A DNA stretch of 64,000 bases. Source: Myxococcales bacterium. Lineage in GTDB: Bacteria > Myxococcota_A > Polyangia > Polyangiales > Polyangiaceae. The stretch spans positions 186,001 through 250,000 of the forward strand of contig JADJKB010000025.1 in the NCBI GenBank assembly GCA_016706225.1, in the 5' to 3' direction. Both the position numbers and the translations under genes were made by a program. This document shows positions 26,777-35,679 of the stretch, piece after piece (positions within the stretch are counted from its first letter, which is position 1; every line of letters starts with the position of its first letter). The notes under the pieces are model-generated. The model was not told the origin of the DNA and did no database searches. It saw only the letters and a program-made list of their open reading frames with translations.

Positions 26777-27558
26777 CCGAAGAGCTCGGAGAGCTGCTCG
26801 GGGTCGTGGTGGGGGTGGGCTTCATCCCGGGCCTGATCCTGCTGATCCTGATCTTGCGCGGGTTCTTCGTGGTCGAGCCGCGCGTCGCCTTCGTGGTGCT
26901 GTACTGGGGCAAGTACCGGCGCAGCATCGTGCAGCCTGGCATCCACTGGGCGTTCCCCATCGGGCTCGGATGGCGCCGGGTCTCGTTGCGCGATGCCATT
27001 GCCGAGATCCCGCTGACCACCATCGTGGACACCCACGGCAACCCGATCCAGGCCTCCGCGGTGTGTGTCTTTCACGTCGTCGATCCGGTGAAAGCGACGC
27101 TGGACGTGCAGGACTATCGTACCTTCGTGAACAACCAGGCCTCTACGGTGCTGAAGGCGGTGTGCTCGCGCTTCCCGTACGAGAGCGAGAACCCCAACCA
27201 GCCCTGTCTGAAGAAGGAGAGCGCGGAGATCATCCACGCCCTCGCGAGTCAGCTTCGAGGGCAGGTGCAGGCGGCGGGGGTCGACATTCGGCTGATCCGC
27301 CTGAACGATCTGGCCTACGCGCCGGAGATCGCACAATCCATGTTGCTGCGTCAGCAGGCCCAAGCGCTGGTGGACGCGCGACGCACGCTGGTCGAAGGCG
27401 CGCTGGACACGGTGAAGGATGCGCTGGAGACGCTGGCGCGGCTTGGCATCGTGCTGCCGGAGCCGAGTCGCAACTTCCTGGCCAGCAACCTGACGCTCCT
27501 CCTGTGCGCCGGGGAGCGGGGCGAGCAGCACTCGACGGTGGTGACGAGGCAGCGGTAG
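26773..27558 (+). CDS. SPFH/Band 7 (stomatin-like) membrane protein, copy B
   Basis: N-terminal helix LIPGLILL-type (residues about 8-32), then Band 7: VEPRVAFVVLYWGKYRRSIV, GIHWAFPIGLGWRRVSLRDA, GVDIRLIRLNDLAYAPEIAQ and SMLLRQQAQALVDARRTLVE. The core is clearly paralogous to copy A, and the coupled start (4-base overlap) argues for fixed stoichiometry. The C-terminus (NLTLLLCAGERGEQHSTVV) also mirrors copy A. Role in membrane organisation is inferred from the family only. Confidence 0.92.
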   Translation: MTEELGELLGVVVGVGFIPGLILLILILRGFFVVEPRVAFVVLYWGKYRRSIVQPGIHWAFPIGLGWRRVSLRDAIAEIPLTTIVDTHGNPIQASAVCVFHVVDPVKATLDVQDYRTFVNNQASTVLKAVCSRFPYESENPNQPCLKKESAEIIHALASQLRGQVQAAGVDIRLIRLNDLAYAPEIAQSMLLRQQAQALVDARRTLVEGALDTVKDALETLARLGIVLPEPSRNFLASNLTLLLCAGERGEQHSTVVTRQR

Positions 27559-27568
27559 TCGGCTCGTC

Positions 27569-27994
27569 TCAGTGAACCGCCGCGGCCGTCTCGTGCTCCG
27601 GCGCTCGGGCCGTCGCCTCGATCACGAACTCGGGAGCGTCCTGGATCACACGCTTGACCGTGCACTTGGCCGCGACCCGTTCGAGCGCCGGCACGTACTT
27701 GGGCGGAAAACCAGCGGGCACGCTGATCTTCATCGTCACGCGCGCAAGCCGTCCGGCTTCGTCGAAGTCCTGGTGCTGGGTCAGCTCGATGCCGTCCGTC
27801 GGGATGTTGCGCGCCTGGCAGAAGCCGAGCACGTAGACCCCGGCGCAGGTCGCGAGCGAGGCGAGAAACAGCTCGAACGGCTCAGGTGCGCTGCCCTCGC
27901 CGCCGTGCAACGGGCTCTGATCGGTGTGGATGACCCGATCGCCAAAGAGGGCATCGACGCGCTTGTTCCCTGGGAATCTGACGGTGATATCCAT
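27569..27994 (-). CDS. OsmC/Ohr-family protein
   Basis: About 141 residues from ATG 27994 (MDITVRFPGNKRVDALFGDR); an in-frame ATG at 28051 would add 19 unconvincing residues. The family's two reactive Cys are in the usual places: ELFLASLATCAGVYVLGFCQ and VAAKCTVKRVI. OsmC-type proteins detoxify organic hydroperoxides using a Cys pair. Many, including the YhfA-like branch this resembles, have undefined substrates. Cytoplasmic. Stop is 11 bases from the convergent SPFH gene. Confidence 0.85.
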   Translation of the reverse strand: MDITVRFPGNKRVDALFGDRVIHTDQSPLHGGEGSAPEPFELFLASLATCAGVYVLGFCQARNIPTDGIELTQHQDFDEAGRLARVTMKISVPAGFPPKYVPALERVAAKCTVKRVIQDAPEFVIEATARAPEHETAAAVH

Positions 27995-28193
27995 GACCTT
28001 CGGTGAGAGCCGCGCGGGGCCCTTAGGGTTCGCGCTTTCTTCTTCGGGCACTCGGGCTTCCGGCTGAGCGCCGGCGGCCCCGGTTCCCGAAAGGGGTGCG
28101 GCGCTGTGTTTTCAAGGAGAATTTGAACTTTTTTCTGAGTATGGTCGCGAGTTTCTCCCAGTCGAGCTGTCTCGACGCCGCCGTGGAGGTGCC

Positions 28194-29282
28194 ATGCCCC
28201 GAATGCGTTCGACCCTGCGACTCGCCCTCATGATTTCTTGGCCTGCGATTGCCGCCGCCCAGCCGGCGGGCGAAACGCCACCGCCGACCGAGCAGCCGAG
28301 CCCTCCTCCCGCGGCGCCAGCCGTGCCGAGTTACCCGGTTCCGGGGGCAGCCACCAACAACTGGGACGTGCTGGTCACCGCGGACAACCGAGTGCTCTAC
28401 GTGCGGGTCGTTCGCCACGAGCCCGGGTCGTTCGTGACGTTTCAGCACCCGGACAAACGCGAAGAGACCTGGGCGTGGGCGCAGGTCAAGGTGGTGGCGC
28501 TGGTGCCGGATCGCACCGCGCTGGCGGGCGCGAGCGCGCCGGGCGGAACAGCTCCGGGCGCGACCCAGATTGGTCCTGGCGGAAGCGCGCAGCACGCGAC
28601 CCGTCGCGATTGCGCCACTCGGCCTGGCGAGGTCTGTCGCGAGGACACGAACACCCGCGTGGACGGTCGCGGTGTGAGCTTCGGGCTTCAAGGGCAGAGT
28701 GTCAGCCGCGTGGTGACACCGCCGTCCCACGACTTGGGTGGCGCGCTGGAGCTTTCGGGCCTGTACGGCACCAGCACCGGTGATCTCGATCTCACGCTGA
28801 TGGGCTACTCGATTCAGGGCGGATTGCGGCTGATGGCCGGCGGGCAGTTCCCCGGGCCGGAGGGTGGAGGCTGGAGTGGTCTCGGCCTCGATCTCATGGG
28901 GACGTTTCAGGGCGGCTTTGGTTCGGTGACGGCGGGCAACACCGAGGTGAAGTATGAACAGGCCACCGTGTCGGCGTCGCTGACGGCGGGTTACCAGTGG
29001 CTGCGCTTCGGCACGATGGAGCCGGCCACGCTCGAACAAGGTGGGTTCGGAGTGTTCTTGGGGTATCGCGCCGGCGCTGCTGCGACGTTCACCACGACGA
29101 AGGTGGGCGACAAAGAGAACGAGGACAGCAGCAGCAGCGTGGCGCACGGGCCGGTGCTCACGCTGAGTTTTCCAAAGTACAACGCCGGCACCGCCAAGCT
29201 GCGGCGTTGGACCATCAGCGCGATGGCCATCTACGTTTCGGAATTCGTGATCGTGACCGTCGGGGGCGGCTACACCTGGTAG
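28194..29282 (+). CDS. Exported protein, probably outer-membrane associated
   Basis: MPRMRSTLRLALMISWPAIAAAQ is a cleavable signal peptide (AxA site), followed by a Pro-rich stretch. The middle has WDVLVTADNRVLYVRVVRHE, and the C-terminal half shows alternating Gly/aromatic strands (GYSIQGGLRLMAGGQFPGPE, GFGVFLGYRAGAAATFTTTK) ending in YTW, an aromatic C-terminus often found in beta-barrel outer-membrane proteins. Not assigned to a family. It stands alone. Confidence 0.65.
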   Translation: MPRMRSTLRLALMISWPAIAAAQPAGETPPPTEQPSPPPAAPAVPSYPVPGAATNNWDVLVTADNRVLYVRVVRHEPGSFVTFQHPDKREETWAWAQVKVVALVPDRTALAGASAPGGTAPGATQIGPGGSAQHATRRDCATRPGEVCREDTNTRVDGRGVSFGLQGQSVSRVVTPPSHDLGGALELSGLYGTSTGDLDLTLMGYSIQGGLRLMAGGQFPGPEGGGWSGLGLDLMGTFQGGFGSVTAGNTEVKYEQATVSASLTAGYQWLRFGTMEPATLEQGGFGVFLGYRAGAAATFTTTKVGDKENEDSSSSVAHGPVLTLSFPKYNAGTAKLRRWTISAMAIYVSEFVIVTVGGGYTW

Positions 29283-29304
29283 GGGCCCGGCCGACGACAC
29301 GCCT

Positions 29305-29767
29305 CAGCTCCCAGTAGGCGTTCTTGCCGGTCTGCTGCCGGCGGTGAACACGGTGGATGTGTGAGTGACCGGTGACGTGTGCAAGCACGTGATCGTAGCC
29401 GCCGACGAAGCTCTGCCACTCCTCCAGCGTCAGCGTGCCGGGCTGGGTCTTGGTGGTGCTGGGGTCCACCAGCGTGTGCGGCGGGCGGCGGTGCGTCATC
29501 CAGGGTGCGCTTCAGCACTGCGAGACCCGGGCCGGTCGCGGTGTCGCCGAACCCGTCGGCGAGCATCTGGTCCATCGCCTGTGGCTTTTGCGGGCTCAGC
29601 TCCTGAGTCGCGGTCTGGATGGGGTGGAGCACGCTCAGGCTCTCTTCCGTGGTGAGCGGCGCACGGGTCAGCGGCCGCAGTGTGGTGTCGGCCGCGACCG
29701 CAGCGTCGTCGCCACACGCCGTTGCGAGCAACAACACCCCCACGCTGGTGATGACTCGAGCGCGCAT
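29305..29767 (-). pseudogene. Remnant of a metallophosphoesterase lipoprotein
   Basis: The 5' end is a good lipoprotein (VLLLATACGDD) continuing TTEESLSVLHPIQTATQELS and MLADGFGDTATGPGLAVLKR. At about 29500 the sense moves to another frame: TLTLEEWQSFVGGYDHVLAH then VTGHSHIHRVH, the GHSHxH metal motif near the end of calcineurin-like phosphoesterases. The central catalytic core (DxH, GDxxD, GNHD) is absent, so a large deletion has joined head and tail. Confidence 0.7.
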
Positions 29768-29819
29768 CCCGGCAGCATACGCTGAATCGAGCGGGCCGTT
29801 CTGTTACGTAGCTCCGGGG

Positions 29820-30029
29820 TTCTTCGTGAAGGGCACCAACACCCAGCACGTGCTCGCGGTGGACGCGCAGAGTGGCAAGGAGCTCTGGCGCGTGCCAGTG
29901 GAGTCTCCCGGAAGCTTCATCACCAGCGTGAGCGCAACGGCCGCGCGGGTGTACGTCGCCATCGGAGATTATTTGGTCGCTCAGACTGAGAAAGTCGTGC
30001 TCGACCTGGGGCGCGGTCGGGAGGACTAG
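29820..30029 (+). pseudogene. Fragment of a PQQ-like beta-propeller protein
   Basis: An isolated stretch reads HVLAVDAQSGKELWRVPVES, SFITSVSATAARVYVAIGDY, one typical PQQ-like repeat (xLxAxDxxtGkexWr). There is no start with a signal peptide and no further blades. Together with the neighbouring phosphoesterase remnant it marks a degraded stretch. From 30030 to 30253 nothing was recognised. Confidence 0.5.
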
Positions 30030-30253
30030 CGAAGGGCACCCGGCTCAGGTCGGGTTGCGGCGGTCCGCCGGTCGGCGTGAGCGCCGGGTGGCGAAGAGCG
30101 CTGCTGCTAGACCGCGCTACCGATAGCAACACCGCTCGCATGACCGTCTCCCTCGATTGGTTCGCCTGACGCTAGCACGAACCGTCGTCCGTCTGGCGTG
30201 GAGAACTGAAGCCCATGCCGGCCCCCGCTCGATTTTGCGTGCCGCCGCGTCGT

Positions 30254-30700
30254 TCAGCCGTCGCCGGTGCCCGTGGCCAGCGCAGGCAGACCGATGCGCG
30301 GGGCGAGCTTCGGGTACAACACCCCGAACACGGCGGCGCCGACCAGCGCTCCGGCGAGCGCGGCGACGGCGTACAGCTTGCCCTCGCCGACGTTCACCAG
30401 CATCGGCCCGGGACACATGCCCGTGATCGACCAGCCGATGCCGAACAGCACGCCGCCGATGACGTTGCCGCGATGCCGAGGTTTCTCCCCCAGCGTGACC
30501 ACGGCTCCGGTCAACGTGCGACCGCGCCGTTTGATCAGCCAGAGTCCGGGCGCAGTCAGCGCCACCGCTGTGCCGATGATGCCGTACAGCTGAAAGTCCT
30601 GAAACAGGAACATCTTCTGGATGAAGTCGTAGTCCGCCGCGCCGCTGCGGCTCAGCGTCCAGCCGAACACGACGCCGAACACCACGAAGACCAGCGGCAT
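30254..30700 (-). CDS. YeeE/YedE-family sulfur transport half-protein, second half
   Basis: ATG at 30700 overlaps the stop of the preceding gene (TGATG). Four hydrophobic helices are visible, with the family signature ITGMCPGPMLVNVGEG, which includes the conserved Cys. The 148 residues match the DUF6691-like C-terminal half of YeeE/YedE (PmpB/TsuA-type) inner-membrane proteins that import thiosulfate or handle periplasmic sulfur. Its partner is encoded directly upstream, so the functional unit is split across two genes. It is last in the cytochrome operon direction. Confidence 0.85.
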   Translation of the reverse strand: MPLVFVVFGVVFGWTLSRSGAADYDFIQKMFLFQDFQLYGIIGTAVALTAPGLWLIKRRGRTLTGAVVTLGEKPRHRGNVIGGVLFGIGWSITGMCPGPMLVNVGEGKLYAVAALAGALVGAAVFGVLYPKLAPRIGLPALATGTGDG

Positions 30701-31212
30701 CACATGCCCCCGATCACACGGTAGGCAATCGTGGTCGTCAGCATGCCGGCTCCCATGAAGCTGAGCGTGCTGACCAGACCTGACGACTCGAAGTTCGAGA
30801 GCCCGAAGATGCCGTGACCGCTGGTACAGCCCCCGGCCATGCGGGTGCCGAAGCCGATGAACAGTCCGCCTCCAAACATCAGTGCGAGCTTCGCCACCGG
30901 GCCCAGTCCGAACACCTGATCCAACATCCCGGCATTCCAGGTTGGCGCCCAGCCGCCACCCAGGACGGCGGACAGCACGCCGCCCAGCACGAGCCCCACC
31001 AGCATCGGCAGGCGCCAGCTGTTGGAGCTCAGCAGGTCGGCGCGCCGGAAATAGGGCGCTCGGAGGACCAGCGAGCAGACACTCTCGAGCCCCGTCGAGA
31101 CGCCCAGGCGACGATTCGTGAGCCACACCATGGACAACGTCACGAGCGCGACGCCGGCCCCACCCCACGCCCAGTGATACGGCGTGACCCCGTTGAGGAT
31201 CAGACTCTTCAT
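30700..31212 (-). CDS. YeeE/YedE-family sulfur transport half-protein, first half
   Basis: ATG at 31212 (MKSLILNGVTPYHWAWGG) is preferred over an upstream in-frame start. About 170 residues with four to five helices and the signature GTRMAGGCTSGHGIFGLSNF, whose Cys is the sulfur-relay residue in TsuA-like transporters. It starts 70 bases after the outer-membrane barrel gene on the same strand, which suggests co-transcription with the cytochrome cluster. Function is inferred from the family: thiosulfate or related sulfur compound uptake. Confidence 0.87.
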   Translation of the reverse strand: MKSLILNGVTPYHWAWGGAGVALVTLSMVWLTNRRLGVSTGLESVCSLVLRAPYFRRADLLSSNSWRLPMLVGLVLGGVLSAVLGGGWAPTWNAGMLDQVFGLGPVAKLALMFGGGLFIGFGTRMAGGCTSGHGIFGLSNFESSGLVSTLSFMGAGMLTTTIAYRVIGGM

Positions 31213-31281
31213 CACGCATCCGTAGTGCAGGCGAGCGTCCGCTGGCAAGGGGGGATCAGCTGTGGCGGGCTTTGCTCGCGC

Positions 31282-33003
31282 TCAGATTTCCGGTCGCCAG
31301 GTCACGAGTCCCTGGACCACGAAGACGTCGACGTCGGCGCCGAGGATGCGGTCGCCGTCCAGAGCCAGGTCGAGGTGTCGCGACGGCGAGAACCAGATCG
31401 CGCCGCCGATGAGGTGCTCGACGAACGCGCTGTCGTCCGCGGTGTAGCGGGTGATGGCCGGGCGATATCGCAAGGACAGATCGAGGGTGCGATCGAGCAG
31501 CTCCACGCCGGGGCTGAACGAGAAGCCCGCGTTCGTGAGGAAGCTGGTTCGCGCCGCGGACGCGCCGGCGTCAACGCGCAGCGTGCTGACGATGTCGAGC
31601 AGCCGGAGCTGGGTGAAGCCACCGACCGCATTGGCGTTGGTGTTTTGAGTCGTGGCCGCGTGTCCGCCGATGGTGGCAGACAGCTTGGTGAGCCGGATGC
31701 CGACCTCTCCGCTTCCGCTGTAGGTGGCGTCGCTGCCCAGGCACGTGCCGGGGCTGGCGGCCGTTGCACCCGCAACGCACAGCCACTCCGGCGGCAGAAA
31801 GCTGGCCAGCCATTGCGAGCGTTCGGGGCGCTGCAGGCCTCCGCGGCCAGAGAGCTCGACGATGCCCATGCGCACCGAGGCGTCGGCCATCGCGGAGGTC
31901 AGCTCCGTCGTGTTCGCTCGCCAGGGGTTGTCGGCGTCGAAGAACGAGACCTCTGCGCTCGCGCCGAAGCGACCGAAGCGAGGCAAGAGGTCGACACTCG
32001 CGTTCAAGCGACGCTCGTCGATGGTGCCGTTGAAGCGTGAGGCGCTGCCCCCCAGGATGACGCGCGGCCGAAGCTCGTTCTCGACGGCGTCCAGGGCGAA
32101 TTCACCACCGAAGCGCGCGGTGGAGGAGGGCACGCCGCTCAACGGTTCGGGGACGGCTCCCCCGAAGGCGCTGACCGACACGTCTCCGAAAAGTGGAGCA
32201 CGCACCTTCACGCCGTCGAGCGATCCCAGGAAGCTGGATGCGTAGCGGAGCCGACCGCCGCTGGCGAACCACGAGCGCTCGCGCCCGTAGGCCGCCTCGA
32301 GCCGCCGCACCCTGAGCGCGGGGCGGGCGTCGCCGGCGCGCCGCGCAGAGAGGTTCGGCGATATCCAGGTCTGACCGCTGAGGTCGACGTCGAGCGCAAA
32401 GGGCGCGCTCGTGAACGGTTCGTAGTGGAGTTGGCCTCGCAGCTCGGCGAAGCCGATCCCGGTGCCCGCGTTGCCCGCGGGGGCGAGGCCGTAGCCGTAC
32501 ATCGAGACACTGGCGCGATTGTGTCCCTGAGCCTGGACCAGGCCGAGGGGCACGGGTGCGGGGTTCTGGTCTTCGGCGGGCGGTCGCGCGGGCGACCAGC
32601 TGTCTCGAAAGGTCGCGGCCGGTGGCGGCGGTTTGATGCGCTCGACCACCACCGCTTCGCGGTCGAGCTCGATCGCCGCGGTTCCCTTGTCGCCGACTTC
32701 GAGCTGCGATTTGTCGAGCTTCAGCACTGCGGACGAGGCGGTCACCGCGATCACCTCGAAGGTGTCACGCCCGATCTTGACCGGATCTCCGACCCGCAGG
32801 CCTGCTTTCGCTCCGGGCGTGATGTAGGCGCGGTCATTCGTCAGGTCGACGACCTCGACCTTCAGCGTGACGCCCTTGCCGGAGGCCGATTTGTGGTCCT
32901 TCGCCGGTTTGTCTTGCGCCGGTTTGTCCTTGGGTGCAGCAAGCGCGGTCAGCGCAGACGAGAGCACGACCAGGAGGGCGCCGAGGGTGGGGGAGGCTCT
33001 CAT
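31282..33003 (-). CDS. Outer-membrane beta-barrel protein of a multiheme cytochrome operon
   Basis: The signal peptide (LGALLVVLSSALTALAAPKD) is followed by a Lys-rich linker and a small beta domain (VTLKVEVVDLTNDRAYITPG, GDPVKIGRDTFEVIAV). About 430 residues of alternating strands come next (ASVSMYGYGLAPAGN, GRLRYASSFLGSLDGVKVRA, SLRYRPAITRYTADDSAFVE), ending VVQGLVTWRPEI. No heme motif is present. Size and strand pattern fit a porin-like barrel of 16 or more strands. Its start overlaps the stop of the 10-heme gene (ATGA), so it belongs to that operon and is the candidate sheath for cytochromes crossing the outer membrane. Barrel prediction is by eye only. Confidence 0.7.
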   Translation of the reverse strand: MRASPTLGALLVVLSSALTALAAPKDKPAQDKPAKDHKSASGKGVTLKVEVVDLTNDRAYITPGAKAGLRVGDPVKIGRDTFEVIAVTASSAVLKLDKSQLEVGDKGTAAIELDREAVVVERIKPPPPAATFRDSWSPARPPAEDQNPAPVPLGLVQAQGHNRASVSMYGYGLAPAGNAGTGIGFAELRGQLHYEPFTSAPFALDVDLSGQTWISPNLSARRAGDARPALRVRRLEAAYGRERSWFASGGRLRYASSFLGSLDGVKVRAPLFGDVSVSAFGGAVPEPLSGVPSSTARFGGEFALDAVENELRPRVILGGSASRFNGTIDERRLNASVDLLPRFGRFGASAEVSFFDADNPWRANTTELTSAMADASVRMGIVELSGRGGLQRPERSQWLASFLPPEWLCVAGATAASPGTCLGSDATYSGSGEVGIRLTKLSATIGGHAATTQNTNANAVGGFTQLRLLDIVSTLRVDAGASAARTSFLTNAGFSFSPGVELLDRTLDLSLRYRPAITRYTADDSAFVEHLIGGAIWFSPSRHLDLALDGDRILGADVDVFVVQGLVTWRPEI

Positions 33004-33896
33004 CGTGCGCGCCCTCCCTGGTGGCAGTGCAGGCACCGCTCGCGCACCGGCCCTTGCCGGCGGTGCTGGCGTGACACCCGAACCGGGTTGTGCGCATGAC
33101 AACCGGTGCAGCGCACGAGTCGCGGCGCTGCCAGCGCGATGTGGCAGTCCCCGCACTCGAGCCCGCGGTGTTTCCCGACCTTGATCGGAAATGAGAGCTC
33201 GTGACTCTGCGGCGCGAGCGGACTCTGGGTCAGACGAAACTGAAAGCTCGCGGGCACGAAGGCGGGCGTCCAACCCGTCGGCCGGTGGCACTGGCCGCAC
33301 TCTTTGGGAAACGGCGTCTGACCAGGACCGCCGACGTGCAAGGGATGGATGTCGGTGCGCCGATAGTCGCCGGCGTGGCACGCATAACAATCCGCCGGCA
33401 CTCCGGACCACTGCCCCTGGGAGCTGCGCTGGTGGCACTCGGTGCAGTCCGCCAGGGTATGCATACCCGTCAGAGGCAGCCGGGTGCGGCGATGTTTCTC
33501 GATGGCGCGCACCTCGCGAAAGCTCCGCGCCGAGTGGCAGCGATCGCAGCCTTGCCCGAGGCGGCCGCGATGGGAGTCCGCGTGGCACGAGACGCAGTCG
33601 CGAGAGATCTTGGCCTTCCCGGTGTGACAGCCCGTACACGCGGTTTGTCGATGCCTTCCGCTCAGCGGGAAGCCGGTGACAGCGTGATCGAAGCCTCCGC
33701 CTGCGCCTCCCGGCACCAATCGCCAGCTGCTGGGCGTGTGGCAGGTCGAGCAGTCCAGCCCGCTGGTGATCGATGAGCGGTGTGGCGCGCGCTTCTTCGA
33801 CTTGCCGGTGCTCGGCTTGTCTCCGGGCGCCGCCAGGGCGACCACGGCCGCCAGCAACGCAGCCGCGACGAGCAGGAACGCGGGCCAGCGTTTCAC
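33000..33896 (-). CDS. Decaheme c-type cytochrome
   Basis: A GTG start overlaps the stop of the 23-heme gene (GTGA). The signal peptide is VKRWPAFLLVAAALLAAVVA. Ten CxxCH motifs follow in about 298 residues: CSTCH, CTGCH, CVSCH, CDRCH, CTECH, CYACH, CGQCH, CGDCH, CTGCH, CLHCH. Several are preceded by the module PLxGxH, for example FPLSGRHRQTACTGCH, whose His could be a distal heme ligand. It should be periplasmic and fully loaded with heme via the Ccm system. It lies between the 23-heme cytochrome and the barrel. Confidence 0.93.
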   Translation of the reverse strand: MKRWPAFLLVAAALLAAVVALAAPGDKPSTGKSKKRAPHRSSITSGLDCSTCHTPSSWRLVPGGAGGGFDHAVTGFPLSGRHRQTACTGCHTGKAKISRDCVSCHADSHRGRLGQGCDRCHSARSFREVRAIEKHRRTRLPLTGMHTLADCTECHQRSSQGQWSGVPADCYACHAGDYRRTDIHPLHVGGPGQTPFPKECGQCHRPTGWTPAFVPASFQFRLTQSPLAPQSHELSFPIKVGKHRGLECGDCHIALAAPRLVRCTGCHAHNPVRVSRQHRRQGPVRERCLHCHQGGRAR

Positions 33897-35679
33897 GGCG
33901 CGGCCTCCTCGTGCGGATCCGCGTGGCAGTGTTTGCACGCCGAGTACCCCAAGCGGTAACGCCGTGTGCTCTTGCCGCCGTTCAGATCCGCCATCGGATG
34001 GCACTTGGCGCAGGCGAGCCCCGCGTGCCGCCCCTCGAGCACAAAGCCGGCGCGGGCGGTGTGCGGGAACTTCGCGATGCGGAAGCTGTGAGTATCGTGG
34101 CAGCCGTTGCAGGGCTTGACCGGGCGAGTCAGCCGAAACTGACCCATGTGTGCGTCGGCGTGACAGCCTTCGCACACTCGAGGAGTGCCGCGGTAGCTGC
34201 CGCCGCGTCCGTGTTTGCGGTCCGCCTCCGACGGAGTGTGGCAGCGGGCGCAGGGCGCGCCGGCGTGAGCCCCGGTCAACGGCCAGCCCTTGTGGTCGAT
34301 CTTGGGGGTGTGCCAGTCGTGCGGTGAGTGACAGCTCGCGCAGCCGCCCTGCTTCAATTCCTTCGCGAATTGACTGCCGTGTGGGTTCTCGTGACACGAC
34401 TCACAGCGCGTGGCCGCGCCCTGCCAGTTCAAGCGCTTCCCGCCTTTGGGATGTTTGTCGTGACAGGTGCCGCAGGGGACGGCGGTGTGATGGCCGACAA
34501 CGGGAAGGCCGTCGATGCGTGAGCCTGAGGACCGAAACTCGAGGGCCGGAACCCAGCGTCGTTGTGGCAGCCGCCGCACTCGCCGCCGCTCCGTTTTGCG
34601 AACTCCCCGGCGTGGGCGTCGCTGTGGCAGTCCTTGCAGTTGCCAAACTTCAGCTCCCGGAAGCGTTGCTGCGCGGGTTTGCTCGGCGCATGACAGCCGC
34701 TGCACTCCACCGTGACGTGCCGGCCGTGCAACGGAAACGGCGTCTTGTCGTGGGCGTCTCGCCCTGTCTTCTTGGGTAGGCCCAGCCAGCGAATGCTCGC
34801 GTGGCAGCGGCCGCAGTTCTTGCCAAAATCCGCCTCGTGCACGGGTTTGTGGCAGGCCGCGCACGCTCTGCCGGCGGAGGGCGCCGTGTAGATCCCGCGG
34901 TTGTGGCAGCGGCCGCAGGCGACGCGGGCATGCCCGTTGGCCAGGCTGAGTCCCGGATGCGCCCCCGCCTTCATCTGGATGCCGTGCCAGTCCGATTCGT
35001 TGTGGCAGTTGAGGCACTCTTTCGAGAAGCGCCCGGCATGCGGATCCTTGTGGCACGACGTGCAACCGCCGAAGTCGAGCCCCTGGTAGCGCGCGGGTGA
35101 GCCGTGGCAGTTGCCACACGCCGCCTTGGTGTGGGCCCCGCGCAGGGGAAACCTGGAGAGAGAATGATCGAACGACTTCAGGTTGACGGACTTCCAGCTC
35201 GAGTCGTTGTGACAGCCGACGCAGTTGCCCCCGAAGCGCTTGCCGTGTGGATCTTTGTGGCAGCTCGTGCAACCCGTCGACAGGCCGAGCCAGCCGCGCG
35301 ACTTGTGGCACTGGTTGCACTTCGCTTTGGCGTGGCCCCCGGTGAGCGGCCAGCTCGTCTGGGTATGATCGAAGCCGCTCGCACTGAACCGCACCATGGC
35401 AAAGCCACGGCCGCGATGATCCGAGTGGCACCGCGGGCAGCCCCCCGAGAACACCCGGGCGTGCATGCCCGACTTGGTGACGTTGCTGTGGCAAGAGTTG
35501 CACGCGCCGTTCGACACCCCCTTGCCCGAGCTGTGGCAGCGGCCGCAGTTCTCGTCCCCCTCGAGGGACGCATGCGGTGCTGCCAGGGGCCCGGGGCTCA
35601 TCAGCTGCGCGCGGGCCGTGCGACCCACTCCCAGCACGACAGCCACGAACAGGAGGCTAAGGTACCAGAGCCGGCGCAT
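33893..35679 (-). CDS. 23-heme c-type cytochrome; one frameshift in the sequence
   Basis: The signal peptide (LLFVAVVLGVGRTARAQ) starts at ATG 35679. Fifteen CxxCH motifs lie in the first frame and eight in the second, joined near 34497, where TTGTC would read TTGGTC with one more G. Restoring it gives FPLVGHHTAVPCGTCH and about 595 residues with 23 hemes. Repeated modules have the form Fx(H), FPLxGxHxxxxCxxCH, then CTSCHKDPHxGRF and ECxxCHNxSxW. This is far above the usual decaheme size. It is presumably periplasmic or spans toward the outer membrane. The start overlaps the cytochrome b gene by 23 bases. Confidence 0.9.

Noticed and set aside
30814..32040. Long plus-strand open frame over the YeeE and barrel genes
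   Set aside because: Low-complexity Arg/Gly/Ala text with no domain; it is antisense to coding sequence with helices, signal peptide and family motifs.
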